From NCBI GenBank assembly GCA_001443375.1, contig LDXM01000018.1:1-54896 (forward strand): a stretch of DNA of 54,896 nt. The letters run 5' to 3'. The stretch is from Chloroflexi bacterium CSP1-4 (GTDB lineage Bacteria; Chloroflexota; Limnocylindria; Limnocylindrales; CSP1-4). Under the pieces are notes generated by a model. That model was given only the letters and a program-made list of their open reading frames with translations, made no database searches and had not been told where the DNA came from. This document shows, one piece after another, positions 34,233 through 42,747 of the stretch (position 1 is the first letter of the stretch; each line of letters begins with the position of its first letter). A program made the position numbers and the translations under genes.

Positions 34233-35234
34233 ATGGCGGGGTTCGTGTCGGATCGCGGCGGCGTGAAGTGGGATCGGGCCGCCCGCTACCTGAAGATCGC
34301 CATGGTCCTGCACGCGCATCCGGAGGGCATCTCGGCCCGCGATATCGCCGAGCGGATCGGCGTCTCCAAGCGCACTGTCTACCGCGACCTCGACGCCATG
34401 AGCCTCGACGCGGCGCTGCCCATCTGGCAGGACGGCGGGCGCTGGGGCCTCGAGGCTGGCGCCTTCCTGCCGCCGCTGAACCTGACGTTGCACGAGGCGA
34501 TGACGCTCTTCCTCGCCGCCCGAGTGCTGGCCAAGGCCAGCGACGAGCAGGACACCGAGCTCATCGGCGCTTTCCTCAAGCTGGCCGAGATCCTGCCGCC
34601 GGTGCTGGCCGAACACGTCCGCGCCACCATCGACGCGTTCGTCGCGACCGTGGCCGCCGACGAGCGCTTCACGCGCGTGCTGCGCGTGCTGACCGAGGCC
34701 TGGGCGCAGCGGCGCGTGGTGGCCATCGCCTATGACGCCGGCGTCTACGACCCGGGCAAGGGACCGCGTCGGACGCGCGTGCGGCCGTACCTCATCGAGC
34801 CCTCCGCACTGACCCACGCGCTGTACCTCATCGGCTGGGACGAGGAGCGCAGTGCGCGACGCACCTTCAAGGTCGAACGGATCCTCGAGGCGGCGCTGAC
34901 CCCCGAGACGTTCGCGCCGGACCCCGACTGGGATCCGGTGACCGCGCTGCGCGACGGCTGGGACGTCATCGCCGACCAGCCGGTCGTGCCCATCGCCGTC
35001 CGCTTCGGCCCGGCGGTGGCCAGGCGCGTCGCCGAGACGCGCTGGCACCCCAGCCAGCGCCTGGAGTGGCGCGGCGACGGTTCGCTCGTGTGGCGCGGCC
35101 TGGTCGCCGGCACGCACGAGGTACGCGTCTGGATCCTGGGCTGGGGCGCCGACGCCGAGGTGCTCGAGCCGCGCTCGCTGCGGGACGAAGTGGCCGCGGA
35201 GCTGCGGAGCGCCGCCGAGGCCTACGGGACCTAG
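34233..35234 (+). CDS. YafY-type transcriptional regulator with HTH and WYL domains
   Basis: This 333-residue regulator has an N-terminal winged HTH (ISARDIAERIGVSKRTVYRDLDAM), a helical linker and the WYL ligand-sensing domain near 145-230 (RVVAIAYDAG, RVRPYLIEPSALTHALYLIGWDE, RRTFKVERI). The C-terminal WCX extension (PIAVRFGPAVARRVAETRWHPSQ) is present. WYL regulators often sense nucleotides or nucleic acids; the target genes are unknown. Its TAG overlaps the TAG of the convergent SRPBCC gene within CTAG at 35231-35234. Confidence 0.92.
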   Translation: MAGFVSDRGGVKWDRAARYLKIAMVLHAHPEGISARDIAERIGVSKRTVYRDLDAMSLDAALPIWQDGGRWGLEAGAFLPPLNLTLHEAMTLFLAARVLAKASDEQDTELIGAFLKLAEILPPVLAEHVRATIDAFVATVAADERFTRVLRVLTEAWAQRRVVAIAYDAGVYDPGKGPRRTRVRPYLIEPSALTHALYLIGWDEERSARRTFKVERILEAALTPETFAPDPDWDPVTALRDGWDVIADQPVVPIAVRFGPAVARRVAETRWHPSQRLEWRGDGSLVWRGLVAGTHEVRVWILGWGADAEVLEPRSLRDEVAAELRSAAEAYGT

Positions 35235-35641
35235 CGGGCCCCGACCCCCGGCCCCGTCGCCGCACGCACGAGCCGCGCGAACCAGTGGCGCCAGAGCGCC
35301 TCGTGCAGGTCCCGGGTGCGGGCGGTCGCGAGGCCCACGTGGCGCAGCGTCAGGTGCGTCCGGTGGCCGTGGTCGATGGCGTCGAAGGCCACCACCGACG
35401 GTGCCCCCAGCGGCTCATCCGGGTAGTCCCAGCTGAAGCTGACGTGCTGCGGCGGGTCCAGGGCGATGACCTTCCCGACCACTTCCGCCTCGCGCAGCCG
35501 CAGCCGCACGGCGCCCCCCACGCGCGCCTCGAACTCGGCCGCATCGACCCAGCGCGCCAGCCCCGCCGCCGAAGAGACGAGCGCGAAGACGGCCTCGCGC
35601 GGGGCGTCCACCTCGGCCTGCAGCTCGACGCGCGTATCCAT
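35231..35641 (-). CDS. SRPBCC/AHSA1-like domain protein
   Basis: This 136-residue protein fits the START/SRPBCC ligand-binding fold: VELQAEVDAPREAVFALVSSAAGLARWV at the N-terminus, then beta strands VVGKVIALDPPQHVSFSWDYPDEP, and the C-terminal helix TRDLHEALWRHWFARLV. Members bind hydrophobic ligands or act in stress responses; the role here is unknown. Transcription appears leaderless: TATCGT lies 7 nt before the ATG. Confidence 0.85.
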   Translation of the reverse strand: MDTRVELQAEVDAPREAVFALVSSAAGLARWVDAAEFEARVGGAVRLRLREAEVVGKVIALDPPQHVSFSWDYPDEPLGAPSVVAFDAIDHGHRTHLTLRHVGLATARTRDLHEALWRHWFARLVRAATGPGVGAR

Positions 35642-35648
35642 GGCGGCA

Positions 35649-35654
35649 ACGATA
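35649..35654 (-). promoter_or_regulatory. -10 box of the SRPBCC gene (leaderless type)
   Basis: TATCGT on the minus strand ends 7 nt before the ATG at 35641. Confidence 0.45.
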
Positions 35655-35956
35655 CCCCGCCTCGGACCGCGAAGAAGCTACGGCTCTGCCCGGCTCGAGT
35701 CGCCCGTGTTGCGCACTGAACACCAGACGGACCGGGATCCGACCTCCGCCGGCCCGATGAGCACCCCGGGAGGCCCGAGGAGCACCCCGCGACGAGCCTC
35801 GCCGCGTGGGTCCACGCTCGCCGACCCGTCCCATCGGCGACTTCTCCGGTTCGCCCTCCGATGGTGTGGCCCTTGCACGCGGTTTGGTGCGCCACAAACA
35901 ACGATGCCGGTGATGACCGCCGCGGCGGCGCGCGCCTTCGAACGGCCGGGAAGCGG
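35655..35956. other. Gap without gene
   Basis: Between the SRPBCC start and the end of pntB I see no coding region with family-like sequence, no convincing hairpin and no RNA gene. GAGCACCCCG occurs twice about 20 bp apart near 35758-35790. Confidence 0.4.
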
Positions 35957-37399
35957 CTAGACCGCCTTCACCGCCGAGATCAGCTCGGCCAGGCCGGCCT
36001 TGGCGTCCGCGAAGAGCATGCCGGTCTTGGGGTTCGTGTACAGCTCGTTGTCGATGCCCGCGTACCCCCGGCCCATGGAGCGCTTGATGACGACGATGCT
36101 CCGGGCGTGATCGACGTCGAGGATGGGCATGCCCGAGACCGGCGAGCCCGGCCGCCGCGCGGCCGGATTGGTCACGTCGTTGGCGCCGATGACGAGGGCC
36201 ACGTCCGCCCGCTCGAACTCCGGGTTGATCTCCTCCATCTCCTTGAGCTGGGGGTAGGGCACGTTGGCCTCGGCGAGCAGGACGTTCATGTGACCGGGCA
36301 TCCGGCCGGCGACGGGATGGATGGCGTACTTCACGTCCACGCCGCGCGCCTCGAGCAGCTCGGCCAGCTCGCGCACGGCGTGCTGCGCCTGCGCCACGGC
36401 GAGACCGTAGCCGGGCACGATGATCACGCTGCTCGCGTAGGCCAGCTGGATGGCCACGTCGTCCGGGGTCACCGCGCGGACCGAACCGCCGGTCTCGGTG
36501 AGCGCCCCGACCGTGCCCTCGCCGCCGCCGAATCCGCCGGCGATGATGTTCATGATCGAGCGGTTCATGGCGTCGGCCATGAGCTTGGTGAGGATGCCGC
36601 CCGCGGCGCCCACGAGCGCGCCGGCGATGATCAGCACCGGGTTGCCGATGACGAAGCCGGCCATCGCCGCCGCGGTGCCCGTGAACGAGTTGAGCAGGGA
36701 GATGACCACGGGCATGTCCGCGCCGCCGATGGGCAGGACCATGGTGATGCCGAAAAGCAGGCCCGCCGCGACGATGCCGCCGAAGATGACGAGGGTCCAG
36801 GTCGAGGCGCCGCCGGCCTGCCAGGCGTCCCAGACCAGCGCGCCCGTGCTGGCGACGGCCACGGCCGCCAGCGCGACGGTCACCAGGCGGCCGGCGGGGA
36901 TCATGATCGGCTTACCCGAGATGAGGCCCTGCAGCTTGCCCGCCGCGATGACGGACCCGGTGAACGTGACGGAGCCGATGACCGCGCCGAGGACGACGAA
37001 GATCGTCTCGTCCACGGTCGCCTGCCCCTGGTTCGAGATGCGCAGGTAGTCGTCGATGGCGACCAGCGCCGCGGCGCCACCACCGACCGCGTTGAAGACC
37101 GACACGAGCTGAGGCATGGCCGTCATGGCCACGTTGCGCGCGGCGTAGAGCCCGAAGCCGCCGCCGATGAGGAAGCCGACGAGGATGATGATCCAGGCCG
37201 CCGTGGGCAGCCCCTCCGGGCGGCCGACGAGGTAGAGCAGCGTGGTGCCCACGGCGATGGTCATGCCCAGCGCCGAGACGCGGTTGCCGCCGCGCGCGGT
37301 GGCCGGCGAGTTCATCTGGTGGAGGCCGATGACGAACATCGCCGCGCCGGCCAGCCAGGCGAAGAAGACGACCGTGTAGAGCCACTCCGGGGACATCAC
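35957..37399 (-). CDS. pntB: NAD(P) transhydrogenase subunit beta
   Basis: This 480-residue protein has an N-terminal domain of about nine membrane helices, the proton channel, followed by the NADP-binding domain III, with VIIVPGYGLAVAQAQH, VKYAIHPVAGRMPGHMNVLLAEA, VALVIGANDVTNPAA and the terminal GYAGIDNELY. It transfers hydride from NADH to NADP+ using the proton gradient, supplying NADPH. The start is the GTG overlapping the pntAB stop (GTGA) or the adjacent ATG at 37396. It is the last gene of the operon. Confidence 0.97.
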   Translation of the reverse strand: MMSPEWLYTVVFFAWLAGAAMFVIGLHQMNSPATARGGNRVSALGMTIAVGTTLLYLVGRPEGLPTAAWIIILVGFLIGGGFGLYAARNVAMTAMPQLVSVFNAVGGGAAALVAIDDYLRISNQGQATVDETIFVVLGAVIGSVTFTGSVIAAGKLQGLISGKPIMIPAGRLVTVALAAVAVASTGALVWDAWQAGGASTWTLVIFGGIVAAGLLFGITMVLPIGGADMPVVISLLNSFTGTAAAMAGFVIGNPVLIIAGALVGAAGGILTKLMADAMNRSIMNIIAGGFGGGEGTVGALTETGGSVRAVTPDDVAIQLAYASSVIIVPGYGLAVAQAQHAVRELAELLEARGVDVKYAIHPVAGRMPGHMNVLLAEANVPYPQLKEMEEINPEFERADVALVIGANDVTNPAARRPGSPVSGMPILDVDHARSIVVIKRSMGRGYAGIDNELYTNPKTGMLFADAKAGLAELISAVKAV

Positions 37400-37716
37400 T
37401 CACCCTCGGAGGAGGTGGCCGCCTTCGGGGCGACCGGCTTCTTCCGGAACATCTGGAGCATGCGATCGGTGACGACGTAGCCGCCGACGACGTTCGCGGC
37501 GCCGAAGACGACGGCCACGAAGGCGAGCGCGTAGGAGAGCGGGTGGTCGGCCTCGGCGGCGATGAGCATGGCGCCCACGAGCACGATGCCGTGGATCGAG
37601 TTGGCGCCCGACATCAGCGGCGTGTGCAGCGTGGCCGGGACCTTGCTGATGACCTCGAAACCGACCAGGATCGCCAGCGTGAAGATGGCCAGCGCGCTGA
37701 GGAGCTCGGGGTTCAT
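37396..37716 (-). CDS. pntAB: NAD(P) transhydrogenase subunit alpha, membrane part
   Basis: This 106-residue protein has three helices: LLSALAIFTLAILVGFEVISKVP, SIHGIVLVGAMLIAA and YALAFVAVVFGAANVVGGYVVTDRML, which matches domain II of the alpha chain (PntAB form). It pairs with pntAA and pntB in the inner membrane. Its ATG at 37716 overlaps the pntAA stop as ATGA. The C-terminal tail (RKKPVAPKAATSSEGE) is short and charged. Confidence 0.96.
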   Translation of the reverse strand: MNPELLSALAIFTLAILVGFEVISKVPATLHTPLMSGANSIHGIVLVGAMLIAAEADHPLSYALAFVAVVFGAANVVGGYVVTDRMLQMFRKKPVAPKAATSSEGE

Positions 37717-38900
37717 GCGGCGCCTCCCGTGGTCGCCGGAGCCGGCGCAAGGGCCGGCGCGGCCGCGGGCTCGAGGAGCTGGCGCGTCGCCTCCTGCACC
37801 ACCGCGCCGCCGTGGGCGATGACGGTGGCGGCCGTGATCTCGTCGCTGAAGTCGAGCGCCAGGGCGCCGTCCTTCACGAAGTGGCGCACCAGCTCGAAGA
37901 TGTTGCGGGCGTAGAAGGCGCTCGCCCCGGCCGGCATCGTGGCCGGCAGGTTGTCTCCCGCGATGATGCTCACGCCGTTTTCCGTCACGACCGTCTCGCC
38001 GGGCCGCGACAGCTCGACGTTGCCGCCCAGCGCGCTGGCGGCCATGTCCACGATGACCGAGCCGCTCTTCATGCCCGCGACCGCCGCGGCCGTGACCAGC
38101 AGCGGAGGCCGGCGGCCGGGCACCTGGGCCGTGGTGATGACCACGTCCATGGCCGCGATGTGGCCGTTCAGCTCGTCCTGCTGCGCCGTCTGCTCCTCCG
38201 GCGTGAGCGCGCGCGCGTAGCCACCCTCGCCGGAGGCGTCGGCGACCGACTTGAGCACGATGAACGTCGCGCCCAGCGACTCGGCCTGCTCCTTGGTCTC
38301 CTTGCGCACGTCGTAGGCTTTCACCACCGCCCCGAGGCGGCGCGCCGTGCCGATCGCCTGCAGGCCAGCCACGCCGATGCCGAGGATGAGCACGTTGGCG
38401 GGCTTGGCCGTGCCGGCGGCGGTGGTCAGCAGGGGGAAGTAGCGTCCGAAGGCGTCGGCTGCCACGAGCACCGCCTTGTAGCCGGCCACGTTCGCCTGGG
38501 AGCTCAGCGCGTCCATCGACTGGGCGCTGGACAGCGTGCGCGGCAGCGCGTCGAGGCTGATGGCGATCGCGCCACGAGTGGCCAGGGCCTGCGCGGTCTG
38601 CGGATCGATGAGCGGCGTCAGCAGCCCCACCACCGCCTGGCCGGCGCGCAGCCGAGCGACCTCGGCAGGGCTGGGCTTCTGGACGCGCAGGATCGCGTCC
38701 GCCTGGGCGTACAGCTCGTCGGTCGAGACGACGGTGGCGCCCGCGTCGGCGTACGCCCCGTCGGGGATGAGGGCGCCGGAGCCGGCGCCCGCTTCGACGA
38801 GCACCTCGAGGCCCGCGGCCTTGTACTTCGCGATCAGCTCGGGGACGAGAGCGACGCGGCGTTCTCCGGGCGCGCTCTCCCGGGCGATGCCAACCTTCAT
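37713..38900 (-). CDS. pntAA: NAD(P) transhydrogenase subunit alpha, NAD-binding part
   Basis: This 395-residue cytosolic domain shows GERRVALVPE at the start, TAAGTAKPANVLILGIGVAGLQAIGTARRLGA as the dinucleotide fold, and GGYARALTPEEQTAQQ, typical of PntAA and the related alanine dehydrogenase family. It binds NADH as domain I. A PntAA/PntAB split is common in bacteria outside Enterobacteria. AAGGG about 11 nt before the ATG is a possible ribosome-binding site. Confidence 0.97.
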   Translation of the reverse strand: MKVGIARESAPGERRVALVPELIAKYKAAGLEVLVEAGAGSGALIPDGAYADAGATVVSTDELYAQADAILRVQKPSPAEVARLRAGQAVVGLLTPLIDPQTAQALATRGAIAISLDALPRTLSSAQSMDALSSQANVAGYKAVLVAADAFGRYFPLLTTAAGTAKPANVLILGIGVAGLQAIGTARRLGAVVKAYDVRKETKEQAESLGATFIVLKSVADASGEGGYARALTPEEQTAQQDELNGHIAAMDVVITTAQVPGRRPPLLVTAAAVAGMKSGSVIVDMAASALGGNVELSRPGETVVTENGVSIIAGDNLPATMPAGASAFYARNIFELVRHFVKDGALALDFSDEITAATVIAHGGAVVQEATRQLLEPAAAPALAPAPATTGGAA

Positions 38901-38942
38901 GCGGGGGAACCCTTGTCGTGCGGGGTGCGTGGATCAGGGCGA

Positions 38943-38948
38943 AGGATA
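38943..38948 (-). promoter_or_regulatory. Candidate -10 box of the pnt operon
   Basis: TATCCT on the minus strand has a TTGGCA (38968-38973) upstream at a 19-bp spacing and would give a leader of about 35 nt. It is divergent to the antitoxin promoter. Confidence 0.4.
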
Positions 38949-38994
38949 GCCGCTGGGCGCGGCATCCTGCCAACCGGCGGGACAGGACGGCCTA

Positions 38995-39029
38995 TTGCCA
39001 TAGCACTATGAGAGCGCTATGATGACGAC
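38995..39029 (+). promoter_or_regulatory. Promoter and operator of the phd-vapC type module
   Basis: TTGCCA (38995-39000), a 17-bp spacer and TATGAT (39018-39023) form a consensus promoter ending 6 nt before the GTG at 39030. The inverted repeat CATAGC (38999-39004)/GCTATG (39016-39021) covers it and is the likely autoregulatory operator. Confidence 0.75.
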
Positions 39030-39359
39030 GTGAAAACGGTCTCCGCGCTCGAGGTGCGCAAGCGCTTCGGGCAGATCCTCGACGAGGCCGGCCGCGGCGA
39101 GCGCATCGTCATCGAGCGCGCCGGCCAGCCCATCGCCGCCCTCGTACCGTTGAGCGACCTGGCCGCCGTCGATCCCGAGCAGCGACGGGCGCGGCAACTC
39201 GCCGCGCACGCGGAGATGCGTCGATTGGCGCTCGAGATCGCCGCCATGCCCGGGCGGGAAGCGTTCGACGCCACCGAGTTCATCCGGCGCGACCGCGACC
39301 GCGACGGCCGGTTGGCGGACATCGTCGACGCGGTCGCCGAGTCGAAGGAGCAGTCGTGA
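39030..39359 (+). CDS. Phd/YefM-family antitoxin
   Basis: This 109-residue protein begins with VSALEVRKRFGQILDEAGRGERIVIERAGQPIAALVPL, the DNA-binding fold of the Phd/YefM family (PF02604). The C-terminal charged, helical region would bind and neutralise the toxin. It overlaps the toxin GTG by 4 bases (GTGA). The operator-like inverted repeat in its promoter fits autoregulation by the toxin-antitoxin complex. Confidence 0.92.
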   Translation: MKTVSALEVRKRFGQILDEAGRGERIVIERAGQPIAALVPLSDLAAVDPEQRRARQLAAHAEMRRLALEIAAMPGREAFDATEFIRRDRDRDGRLADIVDAVAESKEQS

Positions 39360-39781
39360 CGTTCAGCGCCCCGCCCGCCCCCGTCGTCCTGGACGCGTCG
39401 CTGGCCGTCGAGCAGATCGTCCAGAGCGCGCCGCGGGGGGCGGCACAGTGGGTCGAATGGATCGATGCCCAACGGACCCGACTCGTGCCCTGGCACTTCT
39501 GGCCGGAGGTGGCAAACGCGATGCTGGTCGGAAACCGGCTCGAGCCGAGCCGGGTGCGCCAGGAGATCGGCCTCCTCCGCGCCGAGGGCGTCGAGAGCGT
39601 CGAGCCGCACGAGCGCCGGCTGATCGAGGCCATCGGCCTGGCCTCGCAGCATCGGCTGTCCGTCTATGACGCGCTCTACGTGCAACTGGCCATCGAGACG
39701 GACGCCACGCTGGCCACGCTCGACCTGGCGATGCGCCGGGCCGCCGAGGCGGAGGGCGTCGAGATCGAGGCCCTGGACTAG
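39356..39781 (+). CDS. vapC: PIN-domain toxin (VapC-like)
   Basis: This 141-residue ribonuclease-type toxin carries the PIN acidic residues: VVLDASLA (first Asp), WPEVANA (Glu), SVYDALYVQLA (Asp) and LATLDLAMRRAA (last Asp). PIN toxins cleave RNA, often tRNA. Its GTG overlaps the antitoxin stop. The stop codon TAG is also the first three bases of the -10 box of the next gene. Confidence 0.92.
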   Translation: MTFSAPPAPVVLDASLAVEQIVQSAPRGAAQWVEWIDAQRTRLVPWHFWPEVANAMLVGNRLEPSRVRQEIGLLRAEGVESVEPHERRLIEAIGLASQHRLSVYDALYVQLAIETDATLATLDLAMRRAAEAEGVEIEALD

Positions 39782-39784
39782 ACT
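39779..39784 (+). promoter_or_regulatory. -10 box of the HD gene overlapping the vapC stop codon
   Basis: TAGACT ends 6 nt before the ATG at 39791; its first three bases are the TAG stop of vapC. Confidence 0.55.
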
Positions 39785-39790
39785 CCGGCC

Positions 39791-41233
39791 ATGGCCCACC
39801 CCCAGTTCGAGGCGGTCAACCTCATCAGCGACCCGATCCACGGGTATATCGAGCTGACGAAACGGCTCACGCCCGAACAGAGCGGCCGGGCCGGCCTGGC
39901 ACCGGAGTCGGTGGCCGAGGAGGACCTGCTCGACACCCCCTGGCTGCAGCGCCTGCGCCGCATCAGCCAGCTCCAGAGCGCGCGCTGGGTCTTCCCGACG
40001 GCCGAGCACAGTCGTTTCACCCATGGCCTGGGCGTGATGCACGAGGCCGGCCTGTGGGGTCGCGCCCTCTACCCCACATTGCGGGAGGTGCTGCTGGCGG
40101 ACACCCTGGCCGAGGGCGAGGCATCCGAGGACCCCATCCCCTCCGAACCGCTGGTCGTCGAGACGCTGCGCATGGCCGGCCTCCTCCACGACGTCGGCCA
40201 CGGCCCCTTCGCCCATTTCTTCGACGAGCACGTCCTGGCGCGCTTCCCCGCGCCGCCACATCCCAGCCGCGACCCGGCGAAGCGCCTCAGCCACGAGGAT
40301 CTCGGCCAGGCCATCATCGAGCGCGAACTCGGGGCGATCATCGGCGGGCTGCGCCGGGCACCGGACCTGCAGGCCGAGCGGGCCGCCTTCGCCGAGGGCG
40401 AGTCGATCGAGCCGCGCTGGATCGGCTTCCTCATCTCGAAGCCGCCGCTGGCCGACCCGACCATGCCCCTCTGGGTGCGCCGCCTGCAGCCGCTCTTCAG
40501 CGGCCTCTTCACCGTCGACAACCTCGACTACGTCCGGCGCGACGCCTACATGACCGGCGTCTCCACGGGCCCCGTCGACGCCGACCGCCTGCGCCGGTAC
40601 TCGTTCATGAGCGAGCGCGGCCTGGCTGTCTACGAGCCGGGGCTGGGCGCGCTGGAGCAGTTTCTCGCCTCGCGGCTGTTCATGTACAACACCGTCTACT
40701 TCCACCGCACGGTGCGCGCCATCGACCTCGATCTCGAGGAGGTGTTCGGGCCGTCCGTGCGGGCGCTGTTCGGCGATGGGAATCCGCTCGACGACCTCGC
40801 CGCCTATGCCGCGCTCGACGAGTACGCCCTGCTGCACCAGGCCTCCCTGTGGGCGGGCGGGCGGTCCCTCGACCCGGACCCTGCCCCAGGATCCGGGTGC
40901 GTGACGCCGACCGTGGGGCGGCTCTGGCGGCACGTGCTGCTGCGCCAGCCGACGTGGCGGACGATCGCCGAGGTCCGGCGCGATTCGCGCTCGGGGGGCA
41001 CGCGCGCGGAGGTGGAGGCCGCGCTGGTCGCCGGGGCCGGGGCCGCGGTGGGGAGCGAGCTGCGCCTGGACCTCGCCGAGGCCGACGGCCGCCCCCAGAA
41101 CCCGCTCAACGTGCGCGGCAGCCTCATCGTCGCGCGGCGCGACGGCACGCTCGACTCCGCGCCGCTCGACGACCTCCTGGAGCGGCTGCCGGCGGTGGTC
41201 GTGGTGGGCCGCGCCTACATGCGGAGCGCATGA
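39791..41233 (+). CDS. HD-domain phosphohydrolase (SAMHD1/dGTPase-like)
   Basis: This 480-residue protein shows the HD metal-site pattern: IHGYIEL, RFTHGLGVMH (first His), GLLHDVGHGPFAHFFDEH (HD pair) and VDNLDYVRRDAYMTG with the last Asp. The pattern is that of the SAMHD1-like HD family (COG1078), which includes dNTP triphosphohydrolases. The nucleotide specificity is unknown. Transcription appears leaderless. Its TGA overlaps an ATG at 41230 in the next gene's upstream region. Confidence 0.9.
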   Translation: MAHPQFEAVNLISDPIHGYIELTKRLTPEQSGRAGLAPESVAEEDLLDTPWLQRLRRISQLQSARWVFPTAEHSRFTHGLGVMHEAGLWGRALYPTLREVLLADTLAEGEASEDPIPSEPLVVETLRMAGLLHDVGHGPFAHFFDEHVLARFPAPPHPSRDPAKRLSHEDLGQAIIERELGAIIGGLRRAPDLQAERAAFAEGESIEPRWIGFLISKPPLADPTMPLWVRRLQPLFSGLFTVDNLDYVRRDAYMTGVSTGPVDADRLRRYSFMSERGLAVYEPGLGALEQFLASRLFMYNTVYFHRTVRAIDLDLEEVFGPSVRALFGDGNPLDDLAAYAALDEYALLHQASLWAGGRSLDPDPAPGSGCVTPTVGRLWRHVLLRQPTWRTIAEVRRDSRSGGTRAEVEAALVAGAGAAVGSELRLDLAEADGRPQNPLNVRGSLIVARRDGTLDSAPLDDLLERLPAVVVVGRAYMRSA

Positions 41234-41246
41234 GTGGCACTCATGC
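41228..41246. promoter_or_regulatory. Palindrome, first of two related sites before glcD
   Basis: GCATGAGTGGCACTCATGC is a perfect 19-bp palindrome with 9-bp arms. It spans the end of the HD gene and a potential start at 41230. The second site, 93 bp downstream, shares 14 of 17 bases. Confidence 0.6.
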
Positions 41247-41322
41247 AACTCGGCGAATCCGAGCGTGGCTACCTTCCACTGGCCCGAGTGGTGGGTGGCT
41301 GAGCGTGGATCCGGCCACCTAC

Positions 41323-41339
41323 ATGAGCACCACTCATGC
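41323..41339. promoter_or_regulatory. Second palindrome-like site, at the glcD start codon
   Basis: ATGAGCACCACTCATGC keeps the outer bases of the first site and differs only in three central ones (CAC instead of TGG). Its first three bases are the preferred glcD ATG. Confidence 0.55.
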
Positions 41340-42723
41340 CGCGGCCGTGACCGGCGCCGCCTTCCTTGCCGCCCTGCGCGCCGCGCTGCCTGACGTGCGC
41401 CTCCTCACTGACCGCGCGGACACGGCCTCCTACCGCTTCGACGAGACGGAGTACACGCACCCCGGCTGGCCGCTGGGGGTGGCACTCGCCGCCTCCACGG
41501 CGGAGGTGGCCACCATCGTCCGGCTGGCCGCCGAACACCGAACCCCGATCGTGCCCCGCGGCGCGGGCACCGGGCTCTCCGGCGGCGCAATCGCCGTCGA
41601 GGGTGCCCTGACCCTCGTCCTCACGCGCATGGACCGCATCCTCGAGATCGACACGGCAAACCTCGTGGCGACCGTCCAGCCGGGTGTCATCAACGCCGAC
41701 CTGGGCAAGGCCGCCGCGGAGCACGGCCTCTTCTACGCCCCCGACCCGGCCAGCTTCGAGACCTGCACGATCGGCGGCAACCTGGCCGAGAACTCGGGCG
41801 GGCTGCGCTGCGTGAAGTACGGCGTGACCCGCGACGCCGTGCTGGGCCTGGAGGTCGTGCTCGCCGACGGGACCGTCATCCGCACCGGCGGCAAGAACGT
41901 CAAGGACGTCGCCGGCTACGACCTGACGCACCTCTTCATCGGCTCGGAGGGCACGCTGGGCGTCATCACCGAGGCCACGCTCCGCCTCCGCCCGGCCCCA
42001 CCCCCGAAGCTCACGCTGCTCGCCTTCTTCGCCTCGGTCCGCGCGGCCGGCGATGCCGTGACGCGCATCACCGAGGCAGGCATCGTGCCGGTCACGCTCG
42101 AGCTGATGGACGCCTTCACCATCCGCGCCGTGGACGAGGCCCAGCATCTGGGGCTCGACCGCGACGCAGGCGCCATGCTCATGATCGAGTCCGACGCCGG
42201 GGGTACTGCGGCCGAGGACGAGCTCGACCGCGCCGAAGGGGCCTGCCGCGATGCCGGGGCCACCTCCCTCGTGCGCGCCGCCGACCCGACCGAGGCGGAC
42301 TGGCTGCGCGAGGCGCGCCGCAAGGCCCACTGGTCGCTCGAGCAGGCGGGCGTGGCGCGCATGGACGACGTGGGAGTGCCGCGCAGCCGCGTGCCCGAGA
42401 TGCTCGCGGCGATCGAGCGCATCAGTGCCGAGCACGACCTGCCGGTCGGCGTCTTCGGGCACGCCGGGGACGGCAACCTCCATCCCACCTTCGTCGTGGA
42501 CCGCGAGGACCCCACCGCGGAGGAGCGCATCAACGCCGCCCGCGGGCGGATCTACGAGGCGGCCATCGCCCTGGGCGGCACGATCACCGGCGAGCACGGC
42601 ACCGGCACCGCCAAACGGGCCTGGCTGGAGGCGCAACGCGGCCCGGACGCCGTGCGTGTGATGCGTGCCGTGAAGGCGGCCCTGGACCCGCTGGGCATCC
42701 TGAACCCCGGGAAGGTGCTGTAG
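41323..42723 (+). CDS. glcD: FAD-linked oxidase, glycolate oxidase GlcD-like
   Basis: This 466-residue flavoprotein has the FAD-binding PCMH domain (PIVPRGAGTGLSGGAIAVEG, CTIGGNLAENSGGLRCVKYGVTRD, GSEGTLGVITEATLRLRP) and the C-terminal cap with GHAGDGNLHPTFVV, HGTG and a terminal DPLGILNPGKVL. It oxidises 2-hydroxy acids such as glycolate or D-lactate in the cytosol. No GlcE or GlcF subunit follows. A start at 41230 overlapping the HD stop is possible (497 residues). The two ATGs sit in near-identical 17-bp contexts and are in frame. Confidence 0.9.
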   Translation: MSTTHAAAVTGAAFLAALRAALPDVRLLTDRADTASYRFDETEYTHPGWPLGVALAASTAEVATIVRLAAEHRTPIVPRGAGTGLSGGAIAVEGALTLVLTRMDRILEIDTANLVATVQPGVINADLGKAAAEHGLFYAPDPASFETCTIGGNLAENSGGLRCVKYGVTRDAVLGLEVVLADGTVIRTGGKNVKDVAGYDLTHLFIGSEGTLGVITEATLRLRPAPPPKLTLLAFFASVRAAGDAVTRITEAGIVPVTLELMDAFTIRAVDEAQHLGLDRDAGAMLMIESDAGGTAAEDELDRAEGACRDAGATSLVRAADPTEADWLREARRKAHWSLEQAGVARMDDVGVPRSRVPEMLAAIERISAEHDLPVGVFGHAGDGNLHPTFVVDREDPTAEERINAARGRIYEAAIALGGTITGEHGTGTAKRAWLEAQRGPDAVRVMRAVKAALDPLGILNPGKVL

Positions 42724-42747
42724 GCCCACGCGGGGGCCCGGTAGGGC

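Noticed and set aside
39017..41248. 743-codon open frame on the minus strand
   Set aside because: It lies over the antitoxin, PIN and HD genes, has a composition of the antisense type seen throughout this GC-rich DNA, and shows no family motif.
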